Under the pieces are notes generated by a model, which ran no database searches, was not told the DNA's origin, and saw nothing but the letters and a program-made list of their open reading frames with translations. A stretch of 64,000 bases of DNA from Viola odorata (lineage: Eukaryota; Streptophyta; Magnoliopsida; Malpighiales; Violaceae), in the NCBI GenBank assembly GCA_963691705.1, contig OY829538.1:35236836-35300835 (forward strand). The letters run 5' to 3'. This document shows, in pieces, positions 32,750 to 44,311 of this stretch (its first letter is position 1; every line of letters starts with the position of its first letter). A program made the translations under genes and the position numbers.

Positions 32750-33330
32750 CAAAGATAATTCACTCGAGGACCTAGAAGATCACCCAGTTGTTCTCCTATC
32801 TTCACGTAATGAGTGGATATGAGGTTTTCCTGAATCTTCTCACGAATAAAGTGGCAATCCACTTCAATATATTTAGTTCTCTCATGGTAAACTGAATTAG
32901 AAGCAATGTGAAGAGCAGCTTGATTATCACACTAGAGTTTTGATGGTGATGAATGTACTATACCAACCTCAGCTAGAAGTTGTCGCAACCATAAAATCTC
33001 ACAGGAGGATTGTGCCATTGCTCTGTATTCAGATTCTGCACTAGATCGCGATACCACATTTTGCTTCTTCCTCCTCCATGAGATCAAATTCCCACCAATA
33101 AAGACACAGTAGCCGGTTATTGATCTTCTATCAATCTTCGACCCGACCCAATCCACATATGCAAAACACTCAATCTGGTCGTGACTATGGTTACTATATA
33201 GGATCCCGAGACCAGGTGCCCCTTTCAAGTAACATAAGATATGCTCTAGAGTTTCCCAATGCTTATCTGTTGGAGCAGACATGAATTGACTGACAACACT
33301 AATCGTGAAAGTGATGTCAGGACGTGTCAC
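32750..33330 (-). pseudogene. Cop-G RNase H
   Basis: MTRPDITFTISVVSQFMSAP, YLKGAPGLGILY, FAYVDWVGSKIDRRSITGYC, SWRRKKQNVVSRSSAESEYRA and LWLRQLLAE are the copia RNase H motifs. A stop follows SSPSKL, where relatives continue with [10 protein letters not shown]; that continues here in the same frame after the stop. Confidence 0.88.
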
Positions 33331-33353
33331 TGTGAGATAGTTTAGTTTCCCAA

Positions 33354-34366
33354 CTAATCCCTTATACTTCTCAGGATCATCAAATGGGTCACTATCATCT
33401 TTAGTGAGATAGACATTATACTACAGGGCTTGGTTTCCAACTTTCCTGTTTCTGCAAGAAGATCAAGAGCATACTTTCTTTGAGATAAGAAGATACCTTT
33501 GTTGCTCTTGGAAACTTCTATACCTAGAAAGTATTTCAGCTGATCCAAGTCTTTTGTACTAAACTTGGTATGCAAGAAAGATTTGAGCGAAGAAATCTTG
33601 ACACTGTCATCTCCTGTAATGATAATGTCATCCACATACGCAACAAGCAAAAGAAAACCAGCAGCGGATTATCTATAAAAAACTGAATGATCACACTGAC
33701 TCTTTTGCATGCCAAATTCTAAAACTACCTCACTGAACTTTCCAAACCAGGCACGAGGACTCTGTTTTAGACCATACAAAGCCTTCTTCAAACAAACCCA
33801 GGTGGTTGCTCCGTATAGACTTCCTCCTGTAGGTCACCATGAAGGGGCGAATTCCTAGAAGCGGCCAAAGAAATGAATAACCTCATAGAGGATAATTTGG
33901 CCACAGGAGAGAAAGTGTCTGAATAATCCACCCGATATGTTTGGGCATATCCTTTGGCAACAAGTCTTGCCTTAAGTCGTGCCACAGAGCAATCAGCATT
34001 GACTTTCAGTGCAAAGACCCATTTGTATCCCATAGCCTTCTTTTCCTTGGGCAAAGTCACCAAATACCAAGTCTAATTATCATCCAAAGTTGTAATCTCC
34101 TTGAGTATTGCATTCGTCCAACTAGAATGACTCAATGCTTCCTTCACTATTATAGGAACAATAATAGAGTCTAGAGAAGGAATCAACGCACATGTCGATG
34201 GAGACAAGCCATCATAAGAGACAAAGTTGGCAATTGAGTAAACAGATTTGGATTGTCGTTTACCTTTACGAATACTGATGAGTAGGTCCAGATCATTAGG
34301 TGGAGGACATGTATCAATTGGAGGTGCAAATTGTGCTCGAGGATCACTACTAGGTAGGTCTCCCAT
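33354..34366 (-). pseudogene. Cop-G reverse transcriptase with a deleted catalytic motif
   Basis: Motifs run [60 protein letters not shown] and [20 protein letters not shown]. Then [17 protein letters not shown] follows at once: the QLDIKNAF segment with the first catalytic Asp is missing. A frameshift follows PPGFV, and LVAYVDDIIITGDD (33650 down) has the second active-site pair. Confidence 0.88.
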
Positions 34367-34711
34367 AGCCGAGAGATCAAGAGGCTAAATCATAACACTT
34401 TCTCCAAGTGGCTTCTCAGAAGTACCTGCAGAAGTAGGCTGGTTCAAAACAATATCTCTAGAAGACTGATCAAGAGTACCAAAAGAAGGACCCAAGGAAG
34501 TAGGTTGGTGCAGGACAACATCTCTAGAAGACTGTTCAGAGGTACCAAAAGAGATCGTGGGATAGACAAGCTAGTCATCATCACCATCATCATCCTTATC
34601 CTGTTGAGTGGGAGTAGGATGAGATGAGAAGAACGGTATCTATTCTGAGAAGGCAACATCAATGGACACTGGATACTTCTAAAGGTCTGGAGAGTAGCAT
34701 CGGTACCCTTT

Positions 34712-35488
34712 CTAAAGTCGAGCATATCCTAAGAAAACACACTTTAAAGCTTTAGGATCTAAGTTCGTGATGTGAGGACGAACATCACGAACATAGCAAG
34801 TGCTACAAAAAATCTTCGGCTCAATGGGAAATAATGACGTTCTAGGAGCAAGGATTGTATATGGAATAACATCACCAAGAACCGCATAAGGCATACGATT
34901 GATCAAGAAACATGTTCTAGAAACAACATCAACCCAAAACTGCTTAGGAACCTTGTTCTGAAATAAGAAAGCACGAGCAATTTCCAAAAGGTATCTGTTC
35001 TTTCTCTCTACCACACCATTTTGAGCTGGTGTATCAACACAAGAAGATTGATACAAGATGTTGTGCTGAGTCATATAATTCTGAAAGGATTCTGACATGT
35101 ATTCCTTAACATTATCACTTTTGAGAATACGAACAACTATACAAAACTGAGTCTTGATTTCAGTACAAAAGGCACAAAAATGAGAAAATACCTCAGAGTG
35201 GTTTTTCATAAAATATACCCAAGACATTCTTGAGTAATCATCCACAAATATGACAAAATATCGAAATCCTAGCTTGGAGGTTACAAAGCATAGACCCCAA
35301 CCATCAGAATGAACCAATTCAAATGCTGAATCCACACGTTTATTAGTCCATGGACCCAAAGAAGTGTGATGATGATTCGCAAGATGACAAGATTCATAAT
35401 CAAGAGAAGTAGCAGACTTGAATTGTGGACACACTTGCTTGAGGTTCTGCAGACCCGGATGTCCCAAACGACAGTGAGCTTCAAACAA
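34712..35488 (-). pseudogene. Cop-G GAG-pre-integrase and integrase (258-codon frame)
   Basis: RLGHPGLQNLKQVCPQF and SLDYESCHLANHH are the zinc finger, with one Cys changed to Tyr. HSDGWG, FVDDYSRMSWVYFMK, RILKSDNVKEYMSESF and TPAQNGVVERKNRYLLE give the DDE core. NLDPKALKCVFLGYAR is the typical end. The frame is open but upstream and downstream parts are broken. Confidence 0.9.
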
Positions 35489-35659
35489 GGAGGTAGCACT
35501 GAAACACGTAACTGGCTTTTGTACCTAGGGATCAAGAATGTAGAGACCACTAGACACATGTCCTATACCAATGGCCTATTTTGTCACACGATCCTAAAAT
35601 AAATAGTAATCGGGGAAGAAAGAGATGAAGAAATTCAGGTCTTTGGTTAGCTTGCTCAT

Positions 35660-36060
35660 AGACATCAAATTAAATGTCAACTCTGGTAGACTAAGCACAG
35701 ATGACATGGTAATAACATATGTAGGTTTGACAGTACACCCACAATATTACAAGTGGTGCCATCTACAATAGTAAGAGGTGTTGGTGTTGTGAATTTCTTA
35801 ATGCTCGAGAAGACATTGGGATTACCTATCATGTGCTCGTTCGTACCAGAATCAACAACCCATTGGTTAGAAGCAGTAACAAGACAGGTTTTACCTGTCT
35901 CTGCTGAACAAGAGGCTACCTTCACATATTTCAGATACTAAGAGAATTTAGCAAACTCATCTGCAGAGATAGTGACAGTCTTTCTAGAGGAGGATCTAGG
36001 TACCCCGATAAGATTAGCTGAGTTAATCCTTTCACAGTAATAAGCTAATTAAAATTTCTC
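35660..36060 (-). pseudogene. Cop-G gag C-terminus and protease
   Basis: RSSSRKTVTISADEFAKFS is the end of copia gag. NQWVVDSGTNEHMIGNPNVF contains the protease DSG site, followed by TPLTIVDGTTCNIVG. The bulk of gag upstream is deleted. Confidence 0.8.
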
Positions 36061-36571
36061 AAAATTCAACCAAATACGCAACTAACACAGTAAGAAATTA
36101 ATTTCCACACCGAGTGAGATAATCCCAGTAGCCACACCAAGTAATATACCCCAAGTAATTCAAGAGAATAAATACCAAATTTTAGAGCAACAAACGGACC
36201 ACCACAGAGTCCACACCAACGGAATACAGAGCAAATATAGTGTGACTGAACACAAATCAGCCAACCAAGCAGAACTAGTAGTAGATTCATAGTACAAAAT
36301 GAGCAAGTGTATGAGCAAATATCAACATGAATAAACAATGCACAAATGAATAGTGACACACCCGCCAACGCGTGGAGAGGAGCGGTGGAGGCTTCAGCCG
36401 CACTTGGCAGCGCGTGGCGCAGCAAAATGGAACGAGTCCACCTGCTCCTGACTCGTGACGTCCTTCCTCTCCTTTCTGTAGGGGTGGTGAGAACAGCAGT
36501 GGCCGGGAAATTACTCCGAGCAGAGACAATAGTGGTGATAGACCAGGAGCTTCGATTTTGCTCCGCTACCA
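36061..36571 (-). other. Cop-G leader region and primer-binding site
   Basis: An open frame of 168 codons covers it on the minus strand but shows no gag motif; it is probably leader. The minus-strand TGGTAGCGGAGC (36560-36571) abuts the LTR and differs at two positions from the initiator tRNA-Met complement. Confidence 0.65.
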
Positions 36572-36700
36572 TGTATTTAGCAAATGAATAAATGTTTTCT
36601 TACATATTACAATAGGTATACAACTATATATACTCTATACCTTCTACTCTACTTCTACCATCTAACATATACCAATATATATATATACTACTTTCTAACA
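36572..36700 (-). repeat. Cop-G 5' LTR
   Basis: 129 bases, TGTTAGAAAG to GCTAAATACA on the minus strand, matching 32619-32702. The PBS follows without a gap. Confidence 0.85.
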
Positions 36701-37406
36701 GTATGTATTGATATAATTCGTATTGTATGAAGTATATGAATTTCAATTTCTTTAAGGAATTATTTAACATGATTGGTATTTCAGTTTTAATTTTGTTAGA
36801 GATTTTTTTGTATAGTAGTTTCCCACCGGTCAGCGCACATGAGCAGGGGTTTGTATCTCATATCATACAGTAGTAGATTGCCGGATCTGATTTAGGTCTG
36901 CATCATTCCCTCTGCAGATTTATGTATGTCGGTGGTTGATCTTATGTTAGGCAGTTTAGGGCAATGCCTATGGCTAAGCTCCGATGCCGAGCATTTTTGT
37001 TTCTTCATTAAGGTTTGTTTGGGAGCAAATCTGATGTCGTATGGCGTGAGATGTGCATCTTTGTGGCCATTCTGGTGTTTTTTTTATTGTTCATGGTTGC
37101 GCCCCACCACCAGTAATCATTTTCGGTGCGTGGTGGAGGTATTTTTTTGTGGTTGTGCCTTGTGTGATGGTTTGTAGAGTCAGGTGTCTGTGTAGGACAT
37201 GCAATGGTTATCGGCAGGGTTGAGATGGCTGCAACCGACATTGGGGTGGTAGTGGGAATTCGACAATGGACCCTACTAATTATTTTAGATCGGGTTGTAA
37301 TATAGCTAGATTCGCTAGGATTTGTGTTGATGGGTAGGGTTTAAATGAGTTGTTTGGTTGGTTAGATATAATTCATACTAACCAGCTGAAGCCCAAACTC
37401 AAAGGT
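36701..37406. other. Unassigned spacer between Cop-G and Gy-F
   Basis: No recognisable gene. A short frame at 36926-37177 (+) has no motif I know. It may contain the 3' end of the LINE or old unique DNA; the truncated left edge of Gy-F begins at about 37407. Confidence 0.4.
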
Positions 37407-38346
37407 GAGAGTAGACCTTAGGCCGAGGAGGGCATGCACTGCACCTTAGCGCACGCACACAAACCCTAGTAGTGTTCCGTCTAGCCAAAACGTGGAAGAA
37501 GGGTTCCGATCAGTGATCCATGATAAATATAAGGGGAGTTAATCGCATGCACCAAGGGTTCGTACAAGCGCAATAGACGCATTCATTGGATCCAAGTGGG
37601 TTTGAGTGAGGTTATTTCGAGAGGCTGACCTTGTGACATGTCTTTCAACATGTTAGGAAGGTTTAGGCCAAGTTTCAGCCCAAACGCATGAGTAAAAGAG
37701 AAGATGGCTCGAGAGAGTATTTTGGTGCGCATTGACCGAGCCAAGGGTCAAGCGACTAGACCATGGCTAGACCAAGACCGAGCCATTGAGGGTGCTGAAG
37801 TCGGAAGACATCTAGGAGTTCTAGAATAATTAGGATGTAATTATTTAATTAATTATTAGAGTTATTTCTTATTTAGGACTTCTATTCCTATTGTATTTAG
37901 AACTTAGGCTTTAATTAGATTTACTAGTTTTACTTAAACTTAATGCCTATATATAGCCGATTGGATTTATTAATCAAAAAGACTTAATTTTGATCAAATT
38001 GATTGTTAAGATGTGTGTCTTATGAGAGCTTTGCTCTTGTGTTCGTGGACTCGAATAAAACCCTAGGTGGCGGTGTCAAGCGTACTCTTGGCGTACCTTA
38101 TCCCTACGAACCTCACTTGTTGATCAGCGGACTTAGGTGGATTCCTAGCATTCCTTACTTCATCAGGCGTTGTTCAACCTTGACTTGGAGATTGCCAGAG
38201 TTAGGTGGATTCCTACCGATCCTTATATCGACGAGAAGAGTAGATTGAGTTAAATTCTGCACAACTTCAAACCTTCCAACAACGATAGTCAATTCTGTGC
38301 ATCCTAGCTATCTATGATCGTATCAAGGGTAGCGAGGATCGTATCA
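37407..38346 (+). repeat. Gy-F 5' LTR, truncated at its start
   Basis: It matches 58157-59178 from GACCTTAGG to GAATCGTATCA-type ends, but lacks the first 130 bases and an internal block of about 70 bases present in the 3' copy (about 58285-58355). Confidence 0.85.
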
Positions 38347-38348
38347 TG

Positions 38349-38360
38349 TGGTAGCAGAGC
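38349..38360 (+). other. Gy-F primer-binding site
   Basis: TGGTAGCAGAGC follows the LTR by two bases and has one mismatch to the initiator tRNA-Met complement. Confidence 0.75.
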
Positions 38361-38707
38361 TTAGCCATTGCAAGGTTTGATTTATATCAATCTATCTTTA
38401 CTTTTGTTTTGTCATTTTCGTTTTTGGTTGAGTCGGTTTAGAAAACAATTTTTCGAAGTCAAGTTTTGTGTCCTTCTAAAAACAAATCAGAAGTGCAATT
38501 TTTCTAAGTCAAGTTTTGTGTCCTTGTAAAAAGAGTTTCATTTAGAAGTTTGTTTTTGTCTTTTGTTTATCAAAAAGTGTCATAAAAATCATTCCCCAAA
38601 GTGTCATAAAAAGAGTCACAAAAATAATCCCAAAAAGTGTCAATTAGAGTAACAAATTGTCCCCCAAAGTATCATTTGGATTTTTCTTTTAATTTTTATC
38701 CTGAGTC

Positions 38708-38974
38708 ATGATGGAGCAATCATACATCAAGGTACAGTAAGAGGCCATTACCCTCATGCAAAATCTGAACACGAGATTTGATGTAATCGAGCAAAAATAG
38801 CAAGCCTCGGATGAGCGCATTAAAGAGCTAACCGAGAGGGTTGTTGGCGGAATGCCAATCAGACTGAATCTGAGAAGACCTAGAAGTCCCCAAGGAGAAG
38901 AGGCAGATGATGAGGAAGACCATGAGAAGGGTTTCCTTAGGTAAAGACGTGAGCTATGAGTTCCGAACGCCAAC
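38708..38974 (+). pseudogene. Gy-F gag, first segment
   Basis: ATGs at 38708 and 38711 start MMEQSYIKVQ, then a coiled-coil-like stretch (FDVIEQK, DERIKELTERV) and an acidic EEADDEEDHEK segment. Three in-frame stops are present. The segment ends at CCAAC, where Ath-D inserted; gag resumes at 45844. Confidence 0.75.
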
Positions 38975-40595
38975 TGATCGTCACTCAAATATATTTAAAT
39001 TTATCCTGATGCCTAAATACACAAATAAAGGTGTACAGGGCAAGACAGGGTTGAACCACAGAGATTGAAGGACTAATGATTCAATTTAAATGTATGACAA
39101 AGGATAAATGCAACTGAAAATAAAAGTAACACTGGGGTGTTTTATGTCGATTAATACAATTAAGCGACGCAGATCAGAGAGCCAACAAGAGCTAACAAGA
39201 CAAATAAATAAAGCAGTTATCAAGGGCATGAAAGTAAAACACAATCCAGGGCAAGATAATCAAAAGCAATTCGGGGGCAAGAAAATAATAACAATTCGAG
39301 GGCAAGAAAATAATAAAGGTAGTAAAAGAGATATTAGTCTGATGGGAAGGGATCTTAGCAAAAGGTGTTCTCGGGTTGCTTTCGGGTTAGTTAATCATCG
39401 ACGCAAAGATATTTCATTCTCATGCCCTAGACATGCTATAGGGGTCTATCACCTCCCCACACTGTCACTGCTAAAGAGATGACCTAGACACCTCGCCATC
39501 CTTCCAAGCTCCTCCCCACACTGTCACTGCTAAAGAGGTAACCTAGACACTTCGTCATCCTCCCAGCACTTCCCCACACTGTCATTGCTAAAGAGGTGTC
39601 GAGGGCATGATAACGACAGATAGGCAAATACAACAATAAGAATATGTTAAACACAATTAGGCCTCTTAAGTAATCCTTGCAACCCTTGAAACACCCTTTA
39701 CTAAGAAGATGAGCTTAGCCGCTTATGCTAACAAGTAATAAAAATAAATCTAATAAATCTAATAAATAACATATAAGTAAAGAGACAAGAAAGCGAATGA
39801 AAGCTTAATAAATACTGGCCGGAGCTTAAAAGCTCCAGTTTGAAGAAGGATTAATGGTGGCGGCTGCTCCAACAAAAGGGAGGTATAAATCCCCAGAAAA
39901 GAAACCTAAGAGGCGGCTGCCAAAAACTAAAAATGAGATCTGATGCCTAAAACCCTAAAACTAAATGTATATATAGTGTCCAACCCACAAGAGGACAAAA
40001 TCCACCTAAGGGATTACAAAAAGACAAATTCCAGCTAAGGGGAAAGAGTGACAGCACATGGAGTGTGCTGGAATATTTTGGGATCTTCTAGATGCGCATG
40101 GAATCTTCTAGAAACGCAAGGAATCTTGTGGGAATCTTCGAAGATTCCTTTCTTTGGCTTTCGATTAAGAACTGATGCAGAAGCGTTGCGGTCACGAGAC
40201 TGCTCACTGGTCTGGTTAGCGTCGGGGGCACGACGACTAAAGAGAATATTCTTGGGGATCTGCACGGAACCTTCTGGAAGACATCAGAGGTGACGCGTGG
40301 GAGTACGACAACGAAGACACGTGGAAATAACGCTTTTGGTCTGTCCAGGGCTCGACGATGGAAACCACGGCAATGCCTCAATGGCAAAGTTAGTGTCGCA
40401 GGCTCGACAACTTCTTTTCTTCTAGACCTCGATCTTCAAAACTCCAGAAATCCTACCAAAAAGGCTCGTTTTTGCTCTTCTCTCCCTTTAGGCACTGATC
40501 TGCAAAAAGATGAGAAAAAGGGCAACTCAGAAGTATTTTACCCTCGAAAAGGCTGGAAATAAGATAGAAAAACCTATAATAAAGACATGCTATCA
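38975..40595 (-). repeat. Ath-D 3' LTR
   Basis: 1621 bases (plus-strand TGATCGTCAC to TGCTATCA). It carries three copies of an approximately 59-base tandem unit (from 39452), a TATA box (complement 39967-39976), the GGAGC/GCTCC hairpin (39815-39841) and seven TCGAGGGCAAGA-type words. A stretch at about 40110-40250 is longer than in the 5' copy. Confidence 0.9.
39452..39600 (-). repeat. Tandem repeat in the Ath-D LTR, three units
   Basis: Unit of about 59 bases with CCCCACACTGTCACTGCTAA; three units here and four in the other LTR (44791-44997). Confidence 0.85.
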
Positions 40596-41352
40596 AATCC
40601 CCACACTGCCCATTGCTCGCCCTTGAGCAATCACAAAACTGAAAACTACCTCTAGAAACAGACAACACAGTAACCACACACAGGGATATTATGCGAAGTT
40701 TTCTTGTCAAATCGACGTTTTCCCTTGTCTAACAGTGCCTATACCCAGGGATATTATGCAAGATCAACCAGTGTCTAGCTAAAGCATCCTAATCACACAA
40801 GAAAGAAATAGGCATGGAAGCTCAAGTGCTCACAGGGTGCTGGTGGATATTGTGACTACTAATGTCAAGGCCAAGATATGGATATAAGGTTTAGCAGGCA
40901 AAAATGGGAATAGTTAGGTCTAGACAAGGTGCTGGTGGTTCATACTTGTTCAAAATGTGATCAAACGTGTGTCTATTCACAAAGGTTTTTAAAAATTGGG
41001 CAGTGACAGAATTTTGGCAAAAATTTAACAAAATTCTAAAAATTAAAAATCCAAAAAAAAGTTTAAAATTTTTGCAACAAAACAAGCAGGTAAGCACACG
41101 AATGAAAACATAAATAAATCCCTCCCAACACTTAGGCAGCGCATTGTCTTAAACGCGGGAAGGGCATACAAAAGAGTTCAAAAGAAATTAAATGAGTACA
41201 GTACATAAAATTAAAGGAAAGCAGTAAAAATTGTTTTGAACCCTCCTCGAGGGCAAGAAAAAGATAAGGGGAGGAGAAAGGGGTGGAACGACATATGAGA
41301 TACCTCTAGTGCGGCCTGTTTAATCATCGGGACCTCGACGTGTGCTGACGGT
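40596..41352 (-). other. Ath-D polypurine tract and non-coding 3' region
   Basis: On the minus strand GCAGTGTGGGGATT directly precedes the 3' LTR. The rest is non-coding and AT-rich. No env-like frame was seen. Confidence 0.7.
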
Positions 41353-41910
41353 CTAGGCCTGGTCAGGTGGGTCTGCCTTCAAGGGGTGGAAACCTTCTTG
41401 TAATAGCTCCAATCTATTGTCTTGCACTTTGGAAATGAGACCCGTGTCTCTATTCTGGATTGCAACTACGCCATGATCATACATCTTTGTGACAAGGTAA
41501 GGGCCGGTCCATCGAGGCTTCAACTTTCTGCAAAAGAGCCTAAGATGAGATTTGTAAAGTAAAACATGTTGTCTAGTAGCAAAGGTCTTAGGAGAGAGCA
41601 ACTTATCATGACGAGGCATCTTGCCCTTGATCGTGTCATAGGCATGATGTGGAGCTAGATTGGCATTGGGCGTCTTGGCCTTGAAGCGTGTCAAGGCGGT
41701 GTCGGTGTCAGTTGGGGTGGGGGTTGGTGCCATGGCTTTGGGGATATCATGAGTGGGTACGAAAGCTACCGGAGCTAGCTGAGGGGCGCCTAGGACTAGT
41801 GAGAGTGTCTTGACCTCGACGATTATGTTCCCGTCGAGGGCACGATGTGCAAAGCTGTCAGCGTTAAGATCAGAAACTTGTGTAACAATAGGGGTTAATA
41901 ACATCAACAA
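41353..41910 (-). pseudogene. Ath-D linker fused to integrase C-terminal region (185 codons)
   Basis: The first half is a low-complexity linker (PKAMAPTPTPTDTDTALTRF). The second half, KLLSPKTFATRQHVLLYKSH, LRLFCRKLKPRWTGPYLV and DHGVVAIQNRDTG, matches the integrase C-terminal domain of Ath-E (49370-49669). No zinc finger or DDE core exists upstream. It overlaps the protease frame by 41 bases in another frame. The fusion was probably made by an internal deletion of RT to integrase core. Confidence 0.85.
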
Positions 41911-42799
41911 TTGAGTGCTTTGAAGTCACAAGTGTCAAGGCGAAGGTGTCCAGCATGGTGGGCGGAATACTCCTGTCGAGGGCAAGATGTTGAAGATCAC
42001 CAGCATGCAAGTGAGAAACTTTCTCAACAATAGGATCGACGATATCAACAAAATTAACACTAGAGAACTCAGAAGGATATTGCATGGACTCCAGCATGTT
42101 GAACTTGATGGTCTCGCCGTCGAACTCAAGAGTAATGGAGGCATCATGGACGTCGATCTTGGCTTTTGCTATCCTAAGGAATGGTCTGCCCAGAAGCATG
42201 TCCGAGGCCTTGACAGATTGGGTATCCTCCATGTCAAGAACGTAGAAGTCGGCTGGGTATATGAAATCTCCAACTTGGACCAAGACGTCCTCCACGACTC
42301 CCTTGGGACGGATGACGGATTTGTTAGCTAGTTGGATCGTGGTCCCAGTGGGCTTAGGGTTTTCAAGGCCTAGACTGTTGTATATCGTCAAGGGCATGAC
42401 GTTGATACCTGCACCAGAATCACACATAGCTCTACCAATATCAGTAGTACCAATTTTACATGGGATGGAGAACATACCTTTATCCTTGCACTTCGGTGGT
42501 AGCTTTCGCTGCATCGCGGCCGTGACATTCACACCTATCATGTTACACTTGTTAGCACACCAATTTTTTAAAAATTTAGCATAACGAGGAACATTTTTAA
42601 TAGCCTGCAGCAAAGGGATGTTAACTTGCACTTTGTTAAACATCCCAAAAATCTCATGGTCTTCATCATGCTTCTTAGAGTTGACTAGCCTTTGAGGGAA
42701 ATGTGGCTCAAGGATTTTATGGATGTATTCTTGAGTGAACTCATCTCGCTCATCACTATTTTTTTGGGAGCCCCTTGGAGATGGGATGCAGTCTACCAT
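41870..42799 (-). CDS. Ath-D aspartic protease region (309-codon open frame)
   Basis: MVDCIPSPRGSQKN starts the frame. FTQEYIHKILE, NIPLLQAIKNVPRYAKFLK and KLPPKCKDKGMFSIPCKIG lead to AMCDSGAGINVMPLTIYNSL, with an intact DSGA catalytic site (Ath-E has DLGV). DMLLGRPFLRIAKAKIDVHD and FNMLESMQYPSEF complete the domain. The frame is open throughout, which is unusual here. In the element it would be read after gag; one stop separates the two at about 42831. It would cut the Gag precursor. Confidence 0.85.
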   Translation of the reverse strand: MVDCIPSPRGSQKNSDERDEFTQEYIHKILEPHFPQRLVNSKKHDEDHEIFGMFNKVQVNIPLLQAIKNVPRYAKFLKNWCANKCNMIGVNVTAAMQRKLPPKCKDKGMFSIPCKIGTTDIGRAMCDSGAGINVMPLTIYNSLGLENPKPTGTTIQLANKSVIRPKGVVEDVLVQVGDFIYPADFYVLDMEDTQSVKASDMLLGRPFLRIAKAKIDVHDASITLEFDGETIKFNMLESMQYPSEFSSVNFVDIVDPIVEKVSHLHAGDLQHLALDRSIPPTMLDTFALTLVTSKHSIVDVINPYCYTSF

Positions 42800-42832
42800 G
42801 ACATCATTAACTTCGGGTTTCTTTGCTGGAAG

Positions 42833-44256
42833 TTATTTTTCTTCTGTCTTGGTCTCGACAGTTTGTTCAGTGTCGAGGCCTGGATGGGCAAGCTCAGATA
42901 TTTCAACATCTAGGCCTAGATGCTGAGGTATTGTCGAGGGCAGTTGAGTGTCGCTGAGGAGTGTCATGGCACATACGTTATGCCTCAGGTTGGCTTCTGT
43001 ATGCTTAGGAAGTTTGTCCCCATTCTTCATTTCATTCATTTCGGCAGCCATGATACTCATTCGCTTTTGCAAATCCGTAACAACATGCTTGAGATGAGAT
43101 GCTTCATTAGCCGACGGGATGGTGAAAGTCTGACCTTGAGGAGGTTGATGTTGGTACTGATTGTTGTGGTAACTAGGCATGGGTATGAAGTTCTGCATGT
43201 TGAAGAGAGGAGGGTAATTTCCATACTGATTCTGCTGGGGCGGCTATCTAGGGCAAGACATCTGCTGGTTGGTTACCCCACTGAAATTGGGATGTCGCCA
43301 CACTTGATTGTACTTCCGGTCGTATGGAGTCTGGTTGTAGTTACCCATGACATTGACTTGAATTTCTTCAGGAATAAAAGGGCAGGCGTCCATTGCATGA
43401 TCCATAAAATTGCAAATCTGGCAAGTCTTGCCCTGGACAGGTTGTCTTACTACCATATTCTGTAGGATGCCCGTGATAGTAGTCAACTGATTTTGCATTG
43501 CAGCCACTTGGGCGCCTTGATTGTTGTTGTTACTACTTCCAGGGATGGAATTCTTCGCCATGAGCTCAATTGTAGCTTTGGCAGTAGCTGGGGTGAGAGC
43601 AGTAAGAGAACCGCCACTTGCGGTATTTAGCAAGGCCTTGTCATGGGCCCGCAAACCTTCACAAAAATATTGGATGAGGGCATGCTCGGTGAGGTTGTGA
43701 TAAGGGCATAAGGCTTGCATCCTCTTGAAGCATGCATAATATTGATCGAGATTCTCCATATCCGTTTGAAGAATAGATACCAATTCCTTGCGAAAGACCA
43801 TGGAAGTCGGATAATACTTGTCCGTGAAAGCTTTTGACATTTCAGCCCAAGAATGAATGGATCTAGGAGGGAGATCATAGAACCAGTCGAGGGCAAGATC
43901 CTTGAGGGACCACATAAAGGCACGGAGCTTGGCGTGTTCAATACTGACATTGATTGGCTTCATAGCCTCACAAATAGAGTGCAATTGTTGGAGGTGACGA
44001 TGAGGGTTTTCTTTGTCATGCCCACGAAAGAGGGGTAGATGATGCATAACAGCGAACTTGAGTGTCCAATCATGAGGAATAACGGGCCAGACAATACAAC
44101 TGTTGGGCACCTCGGGAGCAGCATTGAGGTCTTCGACGGACTGATGATTGGGTGGAGGCGGTGGATCTGCCATATCGGGTATCTCGAGGTAGACAAACTC
44201 TTTGTCGTCAAGGGCAAGATGGAAGATCGATGTCTTGGTGCAGATCTCCTGGTCAT
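42833..44256 (-). pseudogene. Ath-D gag with CCHC knuckle
   Basis: MTRRSAP at 44256 matches the Ath-E start, followed by a deletion and frameshift. The main frame (from about 44170, MADPPPPPNHQ) then runs to 43244: FRGHDKENPHRHLQQLHSIC, WSLKDLALDWFYDLPPRSIH and WAEMSKAFTDKYYP are the gag core. CQICNFMDHAMDAC is a CX2CX4HX4C knuckle. A single TAG follows MSCPR at 43244, and the frame continues to EEK-stop at 42833. Only these breaks separate it from an intact gag. Confidence 0.85.
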
Positions 44257-44287
44257 ACAAATAAAAGAGAGAAATTAGTACCGTTCA

Positions 44288-44306
44288 ATCCCCGGCAATG
44301 GCGCCA
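44288..44306 (-). other. Ath-D primer-binding site, tRNA-Asp
   Basis: The minus strand reads TGGCGCCATTGCCGGGGAT, one mismatch from the complement of the plant tRNA-Asp(GUC) 3' end. Confidence 0.85.
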
Positions 44307-44311
44307 AAATT

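Larger units (their letters stand above)
32619..36700 (-). mobile_element. Cop-G, Ty1/copia LTR retrotransposon (defective)
   Basis: On the minus strand the order is 5' LTR (36572-36700), PBS, leader, protease, integrase, RT, RNase H, polypurine tract, 3' LTR (32619-32702). Integrase before RT defines Ty1/copia. Most of gag is missing. The flanks GTAAA (32614-32618) and GTATG (36701-36705) share only three bases, so no target duplication is claimed. Confidence 0.9.

Noticed and set aside
36066..36572. 168-codon minus frame in the Cop-G leader as a gene
   Set aside because: It starts just after the PBS, shows no gag or known motif, and sits where copia leaders lie; kept as leader.
32614..36705. 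GTAAA/GTATG as the target duplication of Cop-G
   Set aside because: Only three of five bases agree, and the region is AT-rich.
36926..37177. Short plus-strand frame rich in Cys and Phe
   Set aside because: No conserved motif, no neighbours supporting it; probably chance.
42920..43465. Plus-strand frame of 181 codons
   Set aside because: Antisense of Ath-D gag; no motif of its own.
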